From Alteromonadaceae bacterium Bs31 (GTDB lineage Bacteria > Pseudomonadota > Gammaproteobacteria > Pseudomonadales > Cellvibrionaceae): 64,000 nt of DNA. Position 1 is the stretch's first letter. Each line of letters opens with the position of its first letter. Shown here one piece after another: positions 1 through 8,516 of this stretch. The stretch is taken from assembly GCA_900177435.1 (NCBI GenBank), contig FXAI01000002.1:456386-520385 (forward strand), given 5' to 3'. The notes under the pieces were generated by a model. That model was not told the DNA's origin, searched no databases, and saw nothing but the letters and a program-made list of their open reading frames with translations. The translations under genes and the position numbers were made by a program.

Positions 1-50
1 CACCGTAAAGGAGGGCCAAGCTGCGAAGTAGCTGAACATGGCGCGATTTG

Positions 51-302
51 TTATGCAATACCCGACTCACAACCGAACTCTTTTAATACACGTTTTGTTG
101 ATGCGGGATTAGTTGCCAGTAAAGCCCTAGGCCTTATTGGCCGTTGCACTAAATTTCCGCCGCAGTTAGGACATACATGTTTGAGTTTCTTTGCTGCGCA
201 TTCTTTACAAAATGTACATTCAAAGGTGCAAATTACCGCTTCTTCAGATTCGGGTGGTAAATCTTTATCACAACATTCACAATTTGGACGTAGTGCTAAC
301 AT
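51..302 (-). CDS. DUF1272 family small cysteine-rich protein
   Basis: An 83-residue protein with the compact arrangement of the DUF1272 family: the N-terminal LRPNCECCDKDLPPES stretch, then CTFECTFCKECA, then CPNCGGNLVQRPIRP. The paired cysteines should bind zinc. The family has no established biochemical role. The start is supported by an AAGGATG Shine-Dalgarno about six bases before the ATG. The C-terminal tail after the RPIRP motif is longer than usual, which may be strain-specific. It is the first of four small minus-strand genes, but the gaps between them do not suggest one tight operon. Confidence 0.85.
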   Translation of the reverse strand: MLALRPNCECCDKDLPPESEEAVICTFECTFCKECAAKKLKHVCPNCGGNLVQRPIRPRALLATNPASTKRVLKEFGCESGIA

Positions 303-375
303 TTTTCATCCTTCTTATTTTAAAAGGCCCTCGCAGCGTAGTAACTGATGCTTGAGCGACTTTTTGTATAATTTA

Positions 376-762
376 CTAGATCATGTTTAATCTGATAGCT
401 ATAGGTGCAAATGGGGGTACAGGCATTCTAGCGCCGATATACGCTTTTCTAATACATTTGGCTTTTCTGGAGTCGGTGGCGGTGTCAGAACTTGAAATTA
501 CACCCGCTATATTCACGGTTAGCATTAATTCAACTTTTGTACCTTTGTCTATTTTATAGCAAGCAGATTTATTATCTAAGCTTTGCTGATTTTGAGAAGC
601 TATAAATTCACTGGCATACGCTCTATATTCTTCTTTTTCTTTTGAGGAAGCTAGAATGTAAGGCATGTTTGTTTCTTGATTAATTTGACACTTTATTTGT
701 ATGGTTGAGCGTAGCGAAAACACGAAAAATCGCGTAGTAATTTGTATTAGGCGGATAAGCAT
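376..762 (-). CDS. Small protein with TonB-C-terminal-like segment, start uncertain
   Basis: The reading frame gives 128 residues. The second half (VELMLTVNIAGVISSS ... MPVPPFAPIAIRLNM) resembles the C-terminal domain of TonB-like energy transducers: a beta strand ending in a glycine turn, then a proline-rich PPF segment and a final hydrophobic strand. No transmembrane segment, proline-rich spacer or signal peptide is visible, so it is not a complete TonB. An internal Met at base 666 is an alternative start but has no clear ribosome site. It may be a 5'-truncated relic or a soluble periplasmic protein whose export signal has been lost. The function is inferred weakly. Confidence 0.45.
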   Translation of the reverse strand: MLIRLIQITTRFFVFSLRSTIQIKCQINQETNMPYILASSKEKEEYRAYASEFIASQNQQSLDNKSACYKIDKGTKVELMLTVNIAGVISSSDTATDSRKAKCIRKAYIGARMPVPPFAPIAIRLNMI

Positions 763-825
763 ATATTTTTAAAATAATTTCTTTCATAGCTATAACTTAA
801 CAAGACTTCCTGTTAGCTGATTTGA

Positions 826-1296
826 TTATGCAGTTTTAGTGTGCTTACTTTTCCACTTATTTAAATGCTCACAAACAATGCTTGGCTTTAATTTGAACTG
901 ATTTGGAATTGCCCCTTCCATGCCAGACAAGCCAGCAGCTACTTTTCTCGCAGGCTCCCCTTTTTCATAAGTATTGCTATAGCTAATACCTATCATTTTG
1001 TTTCCGTGTATCCGCCCAACATAAAAATGATCTACATCCGACCACTCAAGGCGCCAAGGGTTAAGCCCGGAATTCACTTCAAAACCGCTTTCATCCATTT
1101 TTATGTATGTTTTTTTGAAGGCCTGAATAAGTCCCACTGGGATCACCAATCCGAAAAAGACGATACCCAGCCATCCCCATATTACACCTTTCGATACCAT
1201 AACGACGCCAAGAGCGACGAAGCCAACGGCAATCAATATTATCTGAATGGCCTTTAGCTTACTCCCTTCAATAATCACTACATTTTCTTCAATCAT
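826..1296 (-). CDS. Two-TM membrane protein, STM3941-like (PH-like) family
   Basis: A 156-residue protein. Two hydrophobic helices (about residues 15-35 and 38-58) are followed by a soluble domain with the signature of small PH-like membrane proteins: KTYIKMDESGFEV, then WSDVDHFYVGRI, then ISYSNTYEKG and a terminal amphipathic helix. It resembles the family annotated as STM3941-like, which has no known function. It would sit in the inner membrane with the PH-like domain in the cytoplasm. Assignment is from overall pattern, not from a catalytic motif. Confidence 0.6.
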   Translation of the reverse strand: MIEENVVIIEGSKLKAIQIILIAVGFVALGVVMVSKGVIWGWLGIVFFGLVIPVGLIQAFKKTYIKMDESGFEVNSGLNPWRLEWSDVDHFYVGRIHGNKMIGISYSNTYEKGEPARKVAAGLSGMEGAIPNQFKLKPSIVCEHLNKWKSKHTKTA

Positions 1297-1367
1297 TCAG
1301 AATATCCAATATATGCCTAACATAGCTGCGTTAGGGGTCGGAACGTAGATCCTGCTGGTTATGTTGT

Positions 1368-1754
1368 TTACCCCATCCCAACCTGGGTGCGCAGATAACG
1401 GAGCAAATCTATATAAAGATATATTGAGCCGTAAAGCAGTACAAAGATAAAGGGATAAGCTGCATATACCCATATTCTATCCACGAAAGTGAACCCCTTT
1501 CTGATATATCTCATAATGCATACCGGGATCCAATACGCTGCTTGGGTGGCTATAGATACTTCTAGGGTCGGTTGATATGTATGTGCACAAACAGAAGTCG
1601 GCAAAACGACCAGCACCGTATTTAAAACCCAGTGTTGAATAGCAATACCGCTAAAAGTTAAGTTATAGCGTTTTAGCTTCAGGCACCGATAGAAAATATA
1701 CGGATAAAGGTAAACAAACAGTAAAAATGCTAAAACAATATACAGCCAGCCCAC
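1368..1754 (-). CDS. Hypothetical multi-pass membrane protein
   Basis: The 128-residue product is almost entirely hydrophobic, with about four predicted membrane helices (residues 3-22, 35-55, 65-83 and 95-117) and basic loops such as RCLKLKRYN and MRYIRKG that would face the cytoplasm. I recognise no family. It lies between the PH-like membrane protein and a gene-poor stretch. An overlapping frame (1663-1848) looks like a shadow. Confidence 0.5.
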   Translation of the reverse strand: MGWLYIVLAFLLFVYLYPYIFYRCLKLKRYNLTFSGIAIQHWVLNTVLVVLPTSVCAHTYQPTLEVSIATQAAYWIPVCIMRYIRKGFTFVDRIWVYAAYPFIFVLLYGSIYLYIDLLRYLRTQVGMG

Positions 1755-2259
1755 ACTCCCCTCCCACTATAAATTGAGAGGAATGTACCACCACTATATG
1801 CAAACACTTAGGACCAAAAATGAAAGTGTTGCGGAAACATAACGCCACACTTTGGGCCTGTTAAGCGAATAATAAAAGCGCTTCCGCTTGGCTCGCATTC
1901 CTGAATAAGCTTTTTAATCGCTTAGAGGGGTGGATTTCTATACCGCAGTGAAACGGTGTTTAAAATAATAGTTTATCCCCGGCTGAGTTTCCATCAAAAA
2001 CCAGCCTTGTATCGCCATGCTCTAGTTCTGCAAACCCGGTTTGGGTGAGTAAGCTGTAAAGGCGGTAATTACTCAATGCTGGGCCATGTAACTGATTTGC
2101 TCGCTTCGTGCCAGGTAAATCGACAATGTGCTAAAGCGCTTGTAATAAGCAGTGCCCGCAATTCAAGTACTACTTGTGAAGAGATAAGAGAGGAGTAGGC
2201 GCTGTATGCGCCAAGTTGTTACAGGTGCCTGTTAACCCGGGCACCTGTTGAGGATGCAG
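1755..2259. other. Gene-poor stretch with a possible gene remnant
   Basis: No complete gene is visible. On the minus strand an open frame without a start codon runs from 2130 to the TAA at 1962-1964 and would encode about 55 residues ending LVFDGNSAGDKLLF. It reads like a protein C-terminus (a run such as LSNYRLYSLLTQTGF) cut off upstream by a stop. It could be the tail of a decayed gene, but an open frame this short can also arise by chance. The rest of the stretch shows nothing I can name. Confidence 0.25.
2221..2248 (-). terminator. Hairpin downstream of pgm
   Basis: A perfect 9-bp stem (ACAGGTGCC at 2221-2229 pairing with GGCACCTGT at 2240-2248) with a 10-base loop begins about a dozen bases after the pgm stop. 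No T-run follows on the minus strand, so it is a weak terminator candidate or an mRNA 3'-end stabiliser. Confidence 0.4.
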
Positions 2260-3888
2260 TTATACGCCTGCGGCTTTAAATGTTTCCGAAACAATGGCCT
2301 GGGCTTCTTCAATAATGGTGTTTAAATGCGCTTCGCCTTTAAAGCTTTCTGCATAAATTTTATAGATTTCCTCGGTTCCAGAAGGCCGTGCTGCAAACCA
2401 GCCGTTTTCGCTAAGTACTTTTAGCCCACCTATGGCTGCGCCATTGCCCGGTGCGTGGGTAAGTTTTTGTTGAATGGCTTCGCCCGCGAGGGTTTCTGCT
2501 TTTATCGCCTCTGGCGAAAGGGCTTTAAGAATATTTTTTTGTGTTGTAGATGCTGGTGCGTCGATGCGGGTATACACCGGTGCGCCGTATTTTGCTACCA
2601 GTTCGGCATAGTGCTCAGAGGGGTTTTTACCGGTAACGGCGGTAATTTCTGCCGCGAGTAAGCCGAGGATAATGCCGTCTTTATCGGTGGACCACACGGT
2701 ACCGTCACGACGTAAAAAGCTGGCGCCGGCACTTTCTTCGCCACCAAAGCCAAGCTCGCCTTTAAATAAACCATCAACAAACCATTTAAAGCCAACGGGC
2801 ACCTCGGCCAGGGTTTTGTTGAGGTCTTTTGCTACGCGGTCGATCATGCTGGAAGATACCAGCGTTTTACCTATGGCGAGGGAGTTGGCCCATTCTGGGC
2901 GGTGGGAGTAGAGGTACTGAATAGCCACTGCCAGGTAGTGGTTGGGGTTCATAAGCCCTTGTGGGGTTACTATGCCGTGGCGATCGTAGTCCGGGTCGTT
3001 ACCGATGGCGATATCGAATTTGTCTTTTAGGCCAATTAAGCCCGCCATGGCGTAAGGGGAGGAGCAATCCATACGGATCTTTCCGTCTTTATCCAGGGTC
3101 ATAAAGCTAAAGGTTGGGTCGACCTTTTTATTAACCATCTCGATATTAATATTGTAGGTTTCTGCAATTACATCCCAATATTCGATGCCGGAGCCACCCA
3201 GGGGGTCGATACCAATCGTTAGGCCCGATTTGGCAATCGCTTCCATATCGATAACGTTTTTAAGGTCGTTCACATAGGCTTGCTTAAAATCTTGTTTACT
3301 GGTGTTTTGCCATGCGCTGGTAAAGCTTTCGGCTTTAACCTCGCTTAGCCCGTTTTCTATAATCTGGTTGGCACGGTCTTGAATCCAGTTGGTAACGTCT
3401 GTGTCGGCCGGGCCACCATTGGGTGGGTTATATTTAAAGCCGCCGTCTTGTGGTGGGTTATGGGAAGGAGTGATCACAATGCCGTCGGCAAGGGCTTCTG
3501 TTCGCCCTGCGTTATAGGCGAGTATTGCGTGGGATATAACCGGTGTGGGTGTATAGCCTCGGCCTTCTTGTGCCACTAGTTTTACATCGTTTGCAGCTAA
3601 TACCTCCAATGCAGTAATAAACGCACACTCGGAAAGCGCGTGAGTATCTACGCCGACAAAAAGCGGCCCGCTAATGCCTTGTTGTTGGCGATATTCAGCC
3701 AGTGCCTGGCTAACGGCCGCGATATGGGCTTCGTTAAAGCTGCCGCTGAAGGAGGAGCCTCTGTGGCCGGACGTGCCAAATGCCACCGGTGCTGTGGCAT
3801 CGGTGCGGTAATATTCTGCGACTAAGCGAGGGATGTTGGTAAGGTCAGAGTCCTGAACTGGCTGGCCTGCGCGGGCATGGAGGGGCAT
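2260..3888 (-). CDS. pgm: Phosphoglucomutase (alpha-D-glucose phosphate-specific)
   Basis: Interconverts glucose 1-phosphate and glucose 6-phosphate in the cytoplasm, linking glycogen, UDP-glucose and glycolysis. The 542-residue length matches the bacterial Pgm family (about 546). All four active-site loops are present: the phosphoserine loop [11 protein letters not shown] (Ser142), the magnesium loop [10 protein letters not shown], the sugar loop GGEESAG and the phosphate-binding [15 protein letters not shown] near the C-terminus. The N-terminal FGTSGHRG motif is also intact. The gene stands alone, with a hairpin after the stop and more than 1 kb of gene-free DNA upstream. The CBM48-GH13 enzyme at 19.9 kb is the nearest likely metabolic partner. 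Confidence 0.97.
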   Translation of the reverse strand: MPLHARAGQPVQDSDLTNIPRLVAEYYRTDATAPVAFGTSGHRGSSFSGSFNEAHIAAVSQALAEYRQQQGISGPLFVGVDTHALSECAFITALEVLAANDVKLVAQEGRGYTPTPVISHAILAYNAGRTEALADGIVITPSHNPPQDGGFKYNPPNGGPADTDVTNWIQDRANQIIENGLSEVKAESFTSAWQNTSKQDFKQAYVNDLKNVIDMEAIAKSGLTIGIDPLGGSGIEYWDVIAETYNINIEMVNKKVDPTFSFMTLDKDGKIRMDCSSPYAMAGLIGLKDKFDIAIGNDPDYDRHGIVTPQGLMNPNHYLAVAIQYLYSHRPEWANSLAIGKTLVSSSMIDRVAKDLNKTLAEVPVGFKWFVDGLFKGELGFGGEESAGASFLRRDGTVWSTDKDGIILGLLAAEITAVTGKNPSEHYAELVAKYGAPVYTRIDAPASTTQKNILKALSPEAIKAETLAGEAIQQKLTHAPGNGAAIGGLKVLSENGWFAARPSGTEEIYKIYAESFKGEAHLNTIIEEAQAIVSETFKAAGV

Positions 3889-4900
3889 GGCGTTTCCTTT
3901 GTTTATAAGGGCTGAAAGTAGCCTATGATAGAAGAGTTATTCGACAAACAAAACATTCCTAATAAATAAATCGCTGAGGAGCCAAGTTGGGGCACAGTAG
4001 CGCCAGGCTAATAACGCGGTCGGCTTGCGGTGGCGTAATTTGGTGCTTAAAGGGGATGTCCTTTACGCCATAGCCTGCAGCAAAAATTCGACGGATCAAC
4101 TGTTAGCTAACTCATGCTAGAAGTGTCTATGGCTATACGAGCGAGGTATGCGAGAGGGCTATATTAGAGAGCTAAATGAGAGAGCTATACTGAAAAAACA
4201 GTACCGCCAAAAACGAGGCGCAATGAGTTGGTGCCTTAGCGTTTGGCTCAAGGCAACATATTAAGTTGTGGGCGAAGCGTTTAAAACGGGAAAGCGCTTG
4301 TAGCTAAAGTGTTTTAGTAAAGGTTCTTTTTAGCCAGCTTGGGGAAATGCTGTAGTGAAGGCATGGCTTTGCTCGCCACCAAAAAGCATAAAAGACCAGA
4401 GTACAGTTGCAGCCCCAGTAGGCTTATTTATTTAAAAACCGATGGTTTGAATTAAAAGAAGCTACTTTGCAGAAAGCGATTATTGCTTCGCTCACCGAGA
4501 GCGCAGCCTTTAAAGATAAGGCCGTATTGTGTAAACCGTGAGCGTTACTTTTGTTGCCGGTGAAGTATTTCGCTGCGCTGGCGCTAACTATTTTTGTCTG
4601 TAGGCGTCATAGCGGTGCGAGGCTTGCTCGGCGGAAAGCGGGGCAGCACAATTTTGGCTCAGTATGGAAGTGTACAAGAGGGCTGTGGCAAATTTGCGCA
4701 GCCCAAAAGGCAGCTCTGCTGAGGTGGGTCAAAAGCTGTGCTTTCCTCAATCTATAGACTAGCCTTCGCTATAGCCATAGGTAGAGCAGGGCTTAGCTGT
4801 GCTTGTGCATCAACGCACTGCACGTTTCGCCATTGTATGATGGCCTGCACTTTGCAATGCCCACCTTAATTTTCTTTCGACGCTAACAATTGGAATTATC
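3889..4900. other. About 1 kb without a recognisable gene
   Basis: Between divergent pgm and the malic enzyme there is no convincing coding frame. Open frames such as 4551-4757 have no ribosome site and no family resemblance. Around 4430-4543 a start-less plus-strand frame reads like protein (FELKEATLQKAIIASLTESA) before a TGA, which may be a short gene relic or chance. Promoters of both flanking genes must lie here, but I could not place them. Confidence 0.4.
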
Positions 4901-6505
4901 ATGCAGAAAAAGGGTTTAGAAATACTCAGTAACCCACGAACGAATAAAGGCAGCGCCTTCACCTATGAAGAGCGTGCCGAGTTAGGTTTAACAGGATTGC
5001 TGCCGCCGGTGGTAAGCACTCAGCAACAGCAAGTGGATCGAGCACTGACCAATTTACGTAAAAAATCTGCGCCTATTGATCAATATATGTGGCTGGCAGC
5101 TTTGCAAAAACGTAATGAACGGGTTTACTACAAAATTTTAATCGATCATATCCAAGAGTTTATGCCTGTGGTGTACACACCAATAGTCGGGCAAGCCTGC
5201 CAGGAATTCGCCATTAATTTTCGTGAAACCAACGGTTGTTATATTTCCTACAACGATCGCGGCAACATTGCAGAAATATTGAGTAACTGGCAGGAAGATG
5301 TGCGCTTGATTGTGGTCACCGACGGTGAGCGCATTTTAGGCCTGGGAGACTTGGGCAGTAATGGTATGGGAATTCCCATTGGTAAATTAGCGCTTTATTG
5401 TGCGTGTGCCGGTGTTGATCCCGCTCACTGTATGCCCATTATGCTGGATGTGGGCACAGAAAATGAGACGGCTCGCAACGACCCTTTTTATCTCGGCTTG
5501 CGACAGCCACGGGTAAAGGGCGAGCAGTACAATGCCTTTGTGGATGAATTTGTTCAAGCGGTAAAAAAATGCTTTCCAAAAGCCTTATTGCAGTTTGAAG
5601 ATTTTGCTACTCCAAATGCTGTAGCCTTACTAGAGCGCTATAGAGATGAGTTGTTGTGTTTTAATGATGATATTCAAGGTACGGCCTCTGTTGCCCTGGC
5701 GGGAATTATAGCGGCTACGCGCATCACCGAGATGCCCTTGCACGAAATGCGCTTTATGTTTTTGGGTGCTGGCTCTGCCGCAACGGGCATTGGTGATTTA
5801 CTGTCAAAAACCCTGCAGCGAGCGGGGCTCTCAGAAGCAGAAGCCAATGCGCGTATGGTATTTAACGACAGCAAAGGTTTGGTGGTAAAAAGTCGCGAAG
5901 TTTTAACCGACCATGTTCGCCCCTTTGCGGCGGATATGCCCGCGATGAGTTTTGACGAGGGCCTGAAAGCTTTTCGTCCTCATGCATTAATTGGCGCCAC
6001 CGGTCGCCCCGGTTTGATAAGTGAAGATGTAGTAAAATTTATGGCAGAAATTAGCCCGCATCCTATTATCTTTGCGCTCTCTAACCCAACGGCAAACGCA
6101 GAATGCACCGCCGAAAATGCCTATCAGTGGAGCAATGGCCGGGCGATATTTGCTAGCGGCAGCCCTTTTAGTGTTGTACATATTAATGGTTCAGTAAAAG
6201 TGCCGGGGCAGGGTAATAATGCCTATATTTTCCCCGGTTTGGGTTTGGGGGCTTTGCTTGCGGGAGCTAGGCGTATTAACGACGATATGTTAATTACAGC
6301 GGCAGAAACTCTAGCCGCAAGCGTTTCTCAAAAACAAATTGACCTCGGCTGTTTGTACCCCCCCTTAAAAGAGATTCGGACAGTGTCGGCAAAAATTGCG
6401 GTAGCTGTTGGCGAAAGCGCACAAAGAAATGGATTGTTAGAAGGAGAATTGCCTGAAGACTTCGAAAGTTTTGTGCACAAAAACCAATACGATGCCAGTT
6501 ATTAA
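4901..6505 (+). CDS. maeA: NAD-dependent malic enzyme
   Basis: Oxidatively decarboxylates malate to pyruvate with NAD+ in the cytoplasm, feeding the pyruvate pool during growth on C4 acids. The 534 residues cover the large-subunit malic enzyme family (E. coli MaeA is 565). Visible motifs are the catalytic tyrosine region VVYTPIVGQACQ, the lysine region GSNGMGIPIGKLALY, the metal-binding QFEDFATPNA and CFNDDIQGT segments, and the Rossmann loop LGAGSAATGIG. The GDLGSNGMGIPIGK form is typical of the large single-domain enzymes and not of the shorter MaeB type. NAD preference follows from that resemblance and was not tested. Divergent from pgm. Confidence 0.95.
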   Translation: MQKKGLEILSNPRTNKGSAFTYEERAELGLTGLLPPVVSTQQQQVDRALTNLRKKSAPIDQYMWLAALQKRNERVYYKILIDHIQEFMPVVYTPIVGQACQEFAINFRETNGCYISYNDRGNIAEILSNWQEDVRLIVVTDGERILGLGDLGSNGMGIPIGKLALYCACAGVDPAHCMPIMLDVGTENETARNDPFYLGLRQPRVKGEQYNAFVDEFVQAVKKCFPKALLQFEDFATPNAVALLERYRDELLCFNDDIQGTASVALAGIIAATRITEMPLHEMRFMFLGAGSAATGIGDLLSKTLQRAGLSEAEANARMVFNDSKGLVVKSREVLTDHVRPFAADMPAMSFDEGLKAFRPHALIGATGRPGLISEDVVKFMAEISPHPIIFALSNPTANAECTAENAYQWSNGRAIFASGSPFSVVHINGSVKVPGQGNNAYIFPGLGLGALLAGARRINDDMLITAAETLAASVSQKQIDLGCLYPPLKEIRTVSAKIAVAVGESAQRNGLLEGELPEDFESFVHKNQYDASY

Positions 6506-6638
6506 CCTTCGTTGTTGATAAAAATGTAAATACGGCCTTGCGAGATTTTATCTTGCCGGGCCGCATTTATAGCGCTGGGTGATAGTGGCGCTAGCGCAAG
6601 GTGCATAACATTGTGCTTAGCAAATTAATTCCCCCGCT

Positions 6639-7643
6639 TTAGCGATTAACCAGCTGCGTTTCTACGGGGCTTTTTACGTACTTGTTCAGCCACTGAATTA
6701 TTTCTGTGTTCGCCTCTTTTCGATAAGGCTTATTAAGGCCGTGGTCGGCTCCCTGGATAATTGTTAGTTTGTTGGGTATGCCTGCTTTGCTCAAGGCCTC
6801 TGCCATTTGAATGGCTTGGCTGGGCGCCACTTTTTTATCCTCCGAGCCGTGTATTATTAATACCGGCATGGCCGCCGGCAGTTTTTCCGGCCAGTAGAGG
6901 GCTGAGCGCTTTTTTAACTCTGCGTCTTTGTTTTGCCAGTAATCGGGTATCCACTTGGAGAACACAAATTTCTCCATCTTTGGTCTTTGCTTGGCTCCGG
7001 CAATAAGGTCTACCGGCCCGGCCACGCTTACCAAGGCTTTAAAGCGCTCGGTCTGCGCTGCCGCGCGATAGGACATCATTGCGCCGCGGCTTACGCCATA
7101 AATAGCGATGCTCTCTTTGTCGGCGAAGGGCATGGTGTCGATAATGGGGAGTAGTGCTAATACGTCATTAACATCCGCTCCACCAAATTCGTCCAGCAAT
7201 TCCTGTTCATTCGGCTTTTGGGTAATCCGTGCCCCACGATAAAGGCTGCCAATTACCACATAGCCTTCTTTAACCAGTGGCACTGCCCGGGAGAGCACAA
7301 AGTTTATCTTATTCGGGCTGCGAGCATTGCCGCCTCGGTTTAGTACAACCACCGGTAAATTGGCCACAAGTACGCCCCGTGGTTTGAGGTAGAAGCCTGT
7401 CACTTCTATATCATCAACAAAATAAGTAAACCAATAGCACTCCAGCTTTTTGTTCAGCCTCTCTATTTTTTCCAGCGCCTTCTCTGTGGTGGGTTTGGGG
7501 TCTATCTCAAAGGGGTAGTCGAAGCAGGAAATCTGTGTGGCTTGGATATCTTCAAAGTGGGTTTTTGGCATCAGGCTGGTGCATGCCAGCAGCGTACTGC
7601 TTGCCAGGCCTAATGCCAGGTAGAGGAGTTCACGATTGCGCAT
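6639..7643 (-). CDS. Alpha/beta-hydrolase lipoprotein
   Basis: A 334-residue protein that begins with a lipoprotein signal ending LLAC (Cys21), so it should be anchored to the outer or inner membrane facing the periplasm. The hydrolase fold is clear: nucleophile elbow GVSRG (Ser185), acid in HGSEDKKVAP (Asp269) and histidine in GADHGLN (His301), all in the expected order. The overall form (NRGGNARSPNK early, then FGGADVNDVLALL before the nucleophile) is that of prolyl oligopeptidase (S9)-like esterases or peptidases. The substrate is unknown. Its position close to the mannanase would fit a carbohydrate esterase, but that is only context. Confidence 0.75.
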   Translation of the reverse strand: MRNRELLYLALGLASSTLLACTSLMPKTHFEDIQATQISCFDYPFEIDPKPTTEKALEKIERLNKKLECYWFTYFVDDIEVTGFYLKPRGVLVANLPVVVLNRGGNARSPNKINFVLSRAVPLVKEGYVVIGSLYRGARITQKPNEQELLDEFGGADVNDVLALLPIIDTMPFADKESIAIYGVSRGAMMSYRAAAQTERFKALVSVAGPVDLIAGAKQRPKMEKFVFSKWIPDYWQNKDAELKKRSALYWPEKLPAAMPVLIIHGSEDKKVAPSQAIQMAEALSKAGIPNKLTIIQGADHGLNKPYRKEANTEIIQWLNKYVKSPVETQLVNR

Positions 7644-7903
7644 AAACAGGTACCGGTAATAGTGGGTTTGCTGTTAAAAAGCTTATCTCAGGGGCAAATA
7701 TTACAGGCAACATTCAGTCGAAAAGCGATTTCAATAGGGAAAGAAAAATGAAACTGCACTTAAACACGCTGTTTTTCTTAGAAACCTTGGCCCGCAAGTC
7801 TCCGTATTGATGATTTCCCTTGGCTTTCGGTTTCGTGGCTTTGCGCGGGTGCGTCTTGGAACAGGGAGGCAAAATCAGCCCTTTTGCTGGCAAGGGTGCG
7901 CGC

Positions 7904-8149
7904 TTATGGGGAGTAGTCCAGAGAATCCCAGTCTTCCATTAAGGCAACTTTTCTCGCCACGGTGCTGGTCTTCTGCTCTTTTAATGCTTTCAGGTAGCGC
8001 AATACACCGCGCTCGGCCTCATCTCTGGAGTGGAATGGGCCAATATTCCATTTCTCTCGGGTAACGAAGTACCACTTATTATCCGTTCGGAAGTAGCGGT
8101 CGGAGCGATACCAGTTTTTCTTTTTTAATTCACCCTGACGGTTTTGCAT
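7904..8149 (-). CDS. DUF6316 family small protein
   Basis: An 81-residue cytoplasmic protein. The core (RSDRYFRTDNKWYFVTRE, then GPFHSRDEAERGVLRYL) matches the small DUF6316 type: a short beta sheet with conserved Trp-Tyr-Phe and a following helix. The function is unknown. I place the start at the ATG at 8149 because GGGAGG lies six to seven bases upstream; a GTG five codons earlier would overlap that ribosome site. Confidence 0.75.
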   Translation of the reverse strand: MQNRQGELKKKNWYRSDRYFRTDNKWYFVTREKWNIGPFHSRDEAERGVLRYLKALKEQKTSTVARKVALMEDWDSLDYSP

Positions 8150-8164
8150 TTCAATCCTCCCCAC

Positions 8165-8516
8165 AGATTTTGATATCTGCTTGTTGTTGATAGGTGCAAA
8201 AAACTAGAACTATAGTGTTGGCATTTGTGAGATTTTGGTGGCAATCCCTAGTACCTTTGGATGTTTCGCGCCATTTGTATCATAAAGTGTGACGAGATGC
8301 ACGTTTTTGAGGCCAAATGTATGATAGTGACATTTTTTGTGGCGTGTTGTTTCTTGCGCCTACGGTTGGCTATTACGCTCATGCAGGCAATGTGGAAGTT
8401 TTGATAGAGCGCTGAAAGGGCTTGAGGGGCATGCAGGGAATGGAAAAAAAATCCGATGTCATCTCTGACACCGGATTTCCTGGGAGGGCTGCTCTAAGGC
8501 TTAAAAGCCCAAAGAG
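8165..8516. other. Intergenic region between the mannanase and DUF6316 genes
   Basis: It holds the mannanase terminator at 8444-8478 and no gene. Two similar words, one near 8269 and one near 8313 (TTGTATCATA and ATGTATGATA, each after CCA), lie about 44 bases apart and could be paired regulator sites for the divergent DUF6316 promoter, but the match is loose. Confidence 0.35.
8444..8478 (-). terminator. Intrinsic terminator of the GH26 gene
   Basis: On the minus strand a 13-bp stem with one mismatch (plus-strand arms 8449-8461 and 8466-8478) closes on a 4-base loop and is followed by a run of eight T (plus-strand A at 8444-8451). It starts about 40 bases after the mannanase stop, a textbook Rho-independent layout. 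Confidence 0.85.

Noticed and set aside
4551-4757. 68-residue frame between pgm and maeA
   Set aside because: No ribosome site, unusual composition and no family match.
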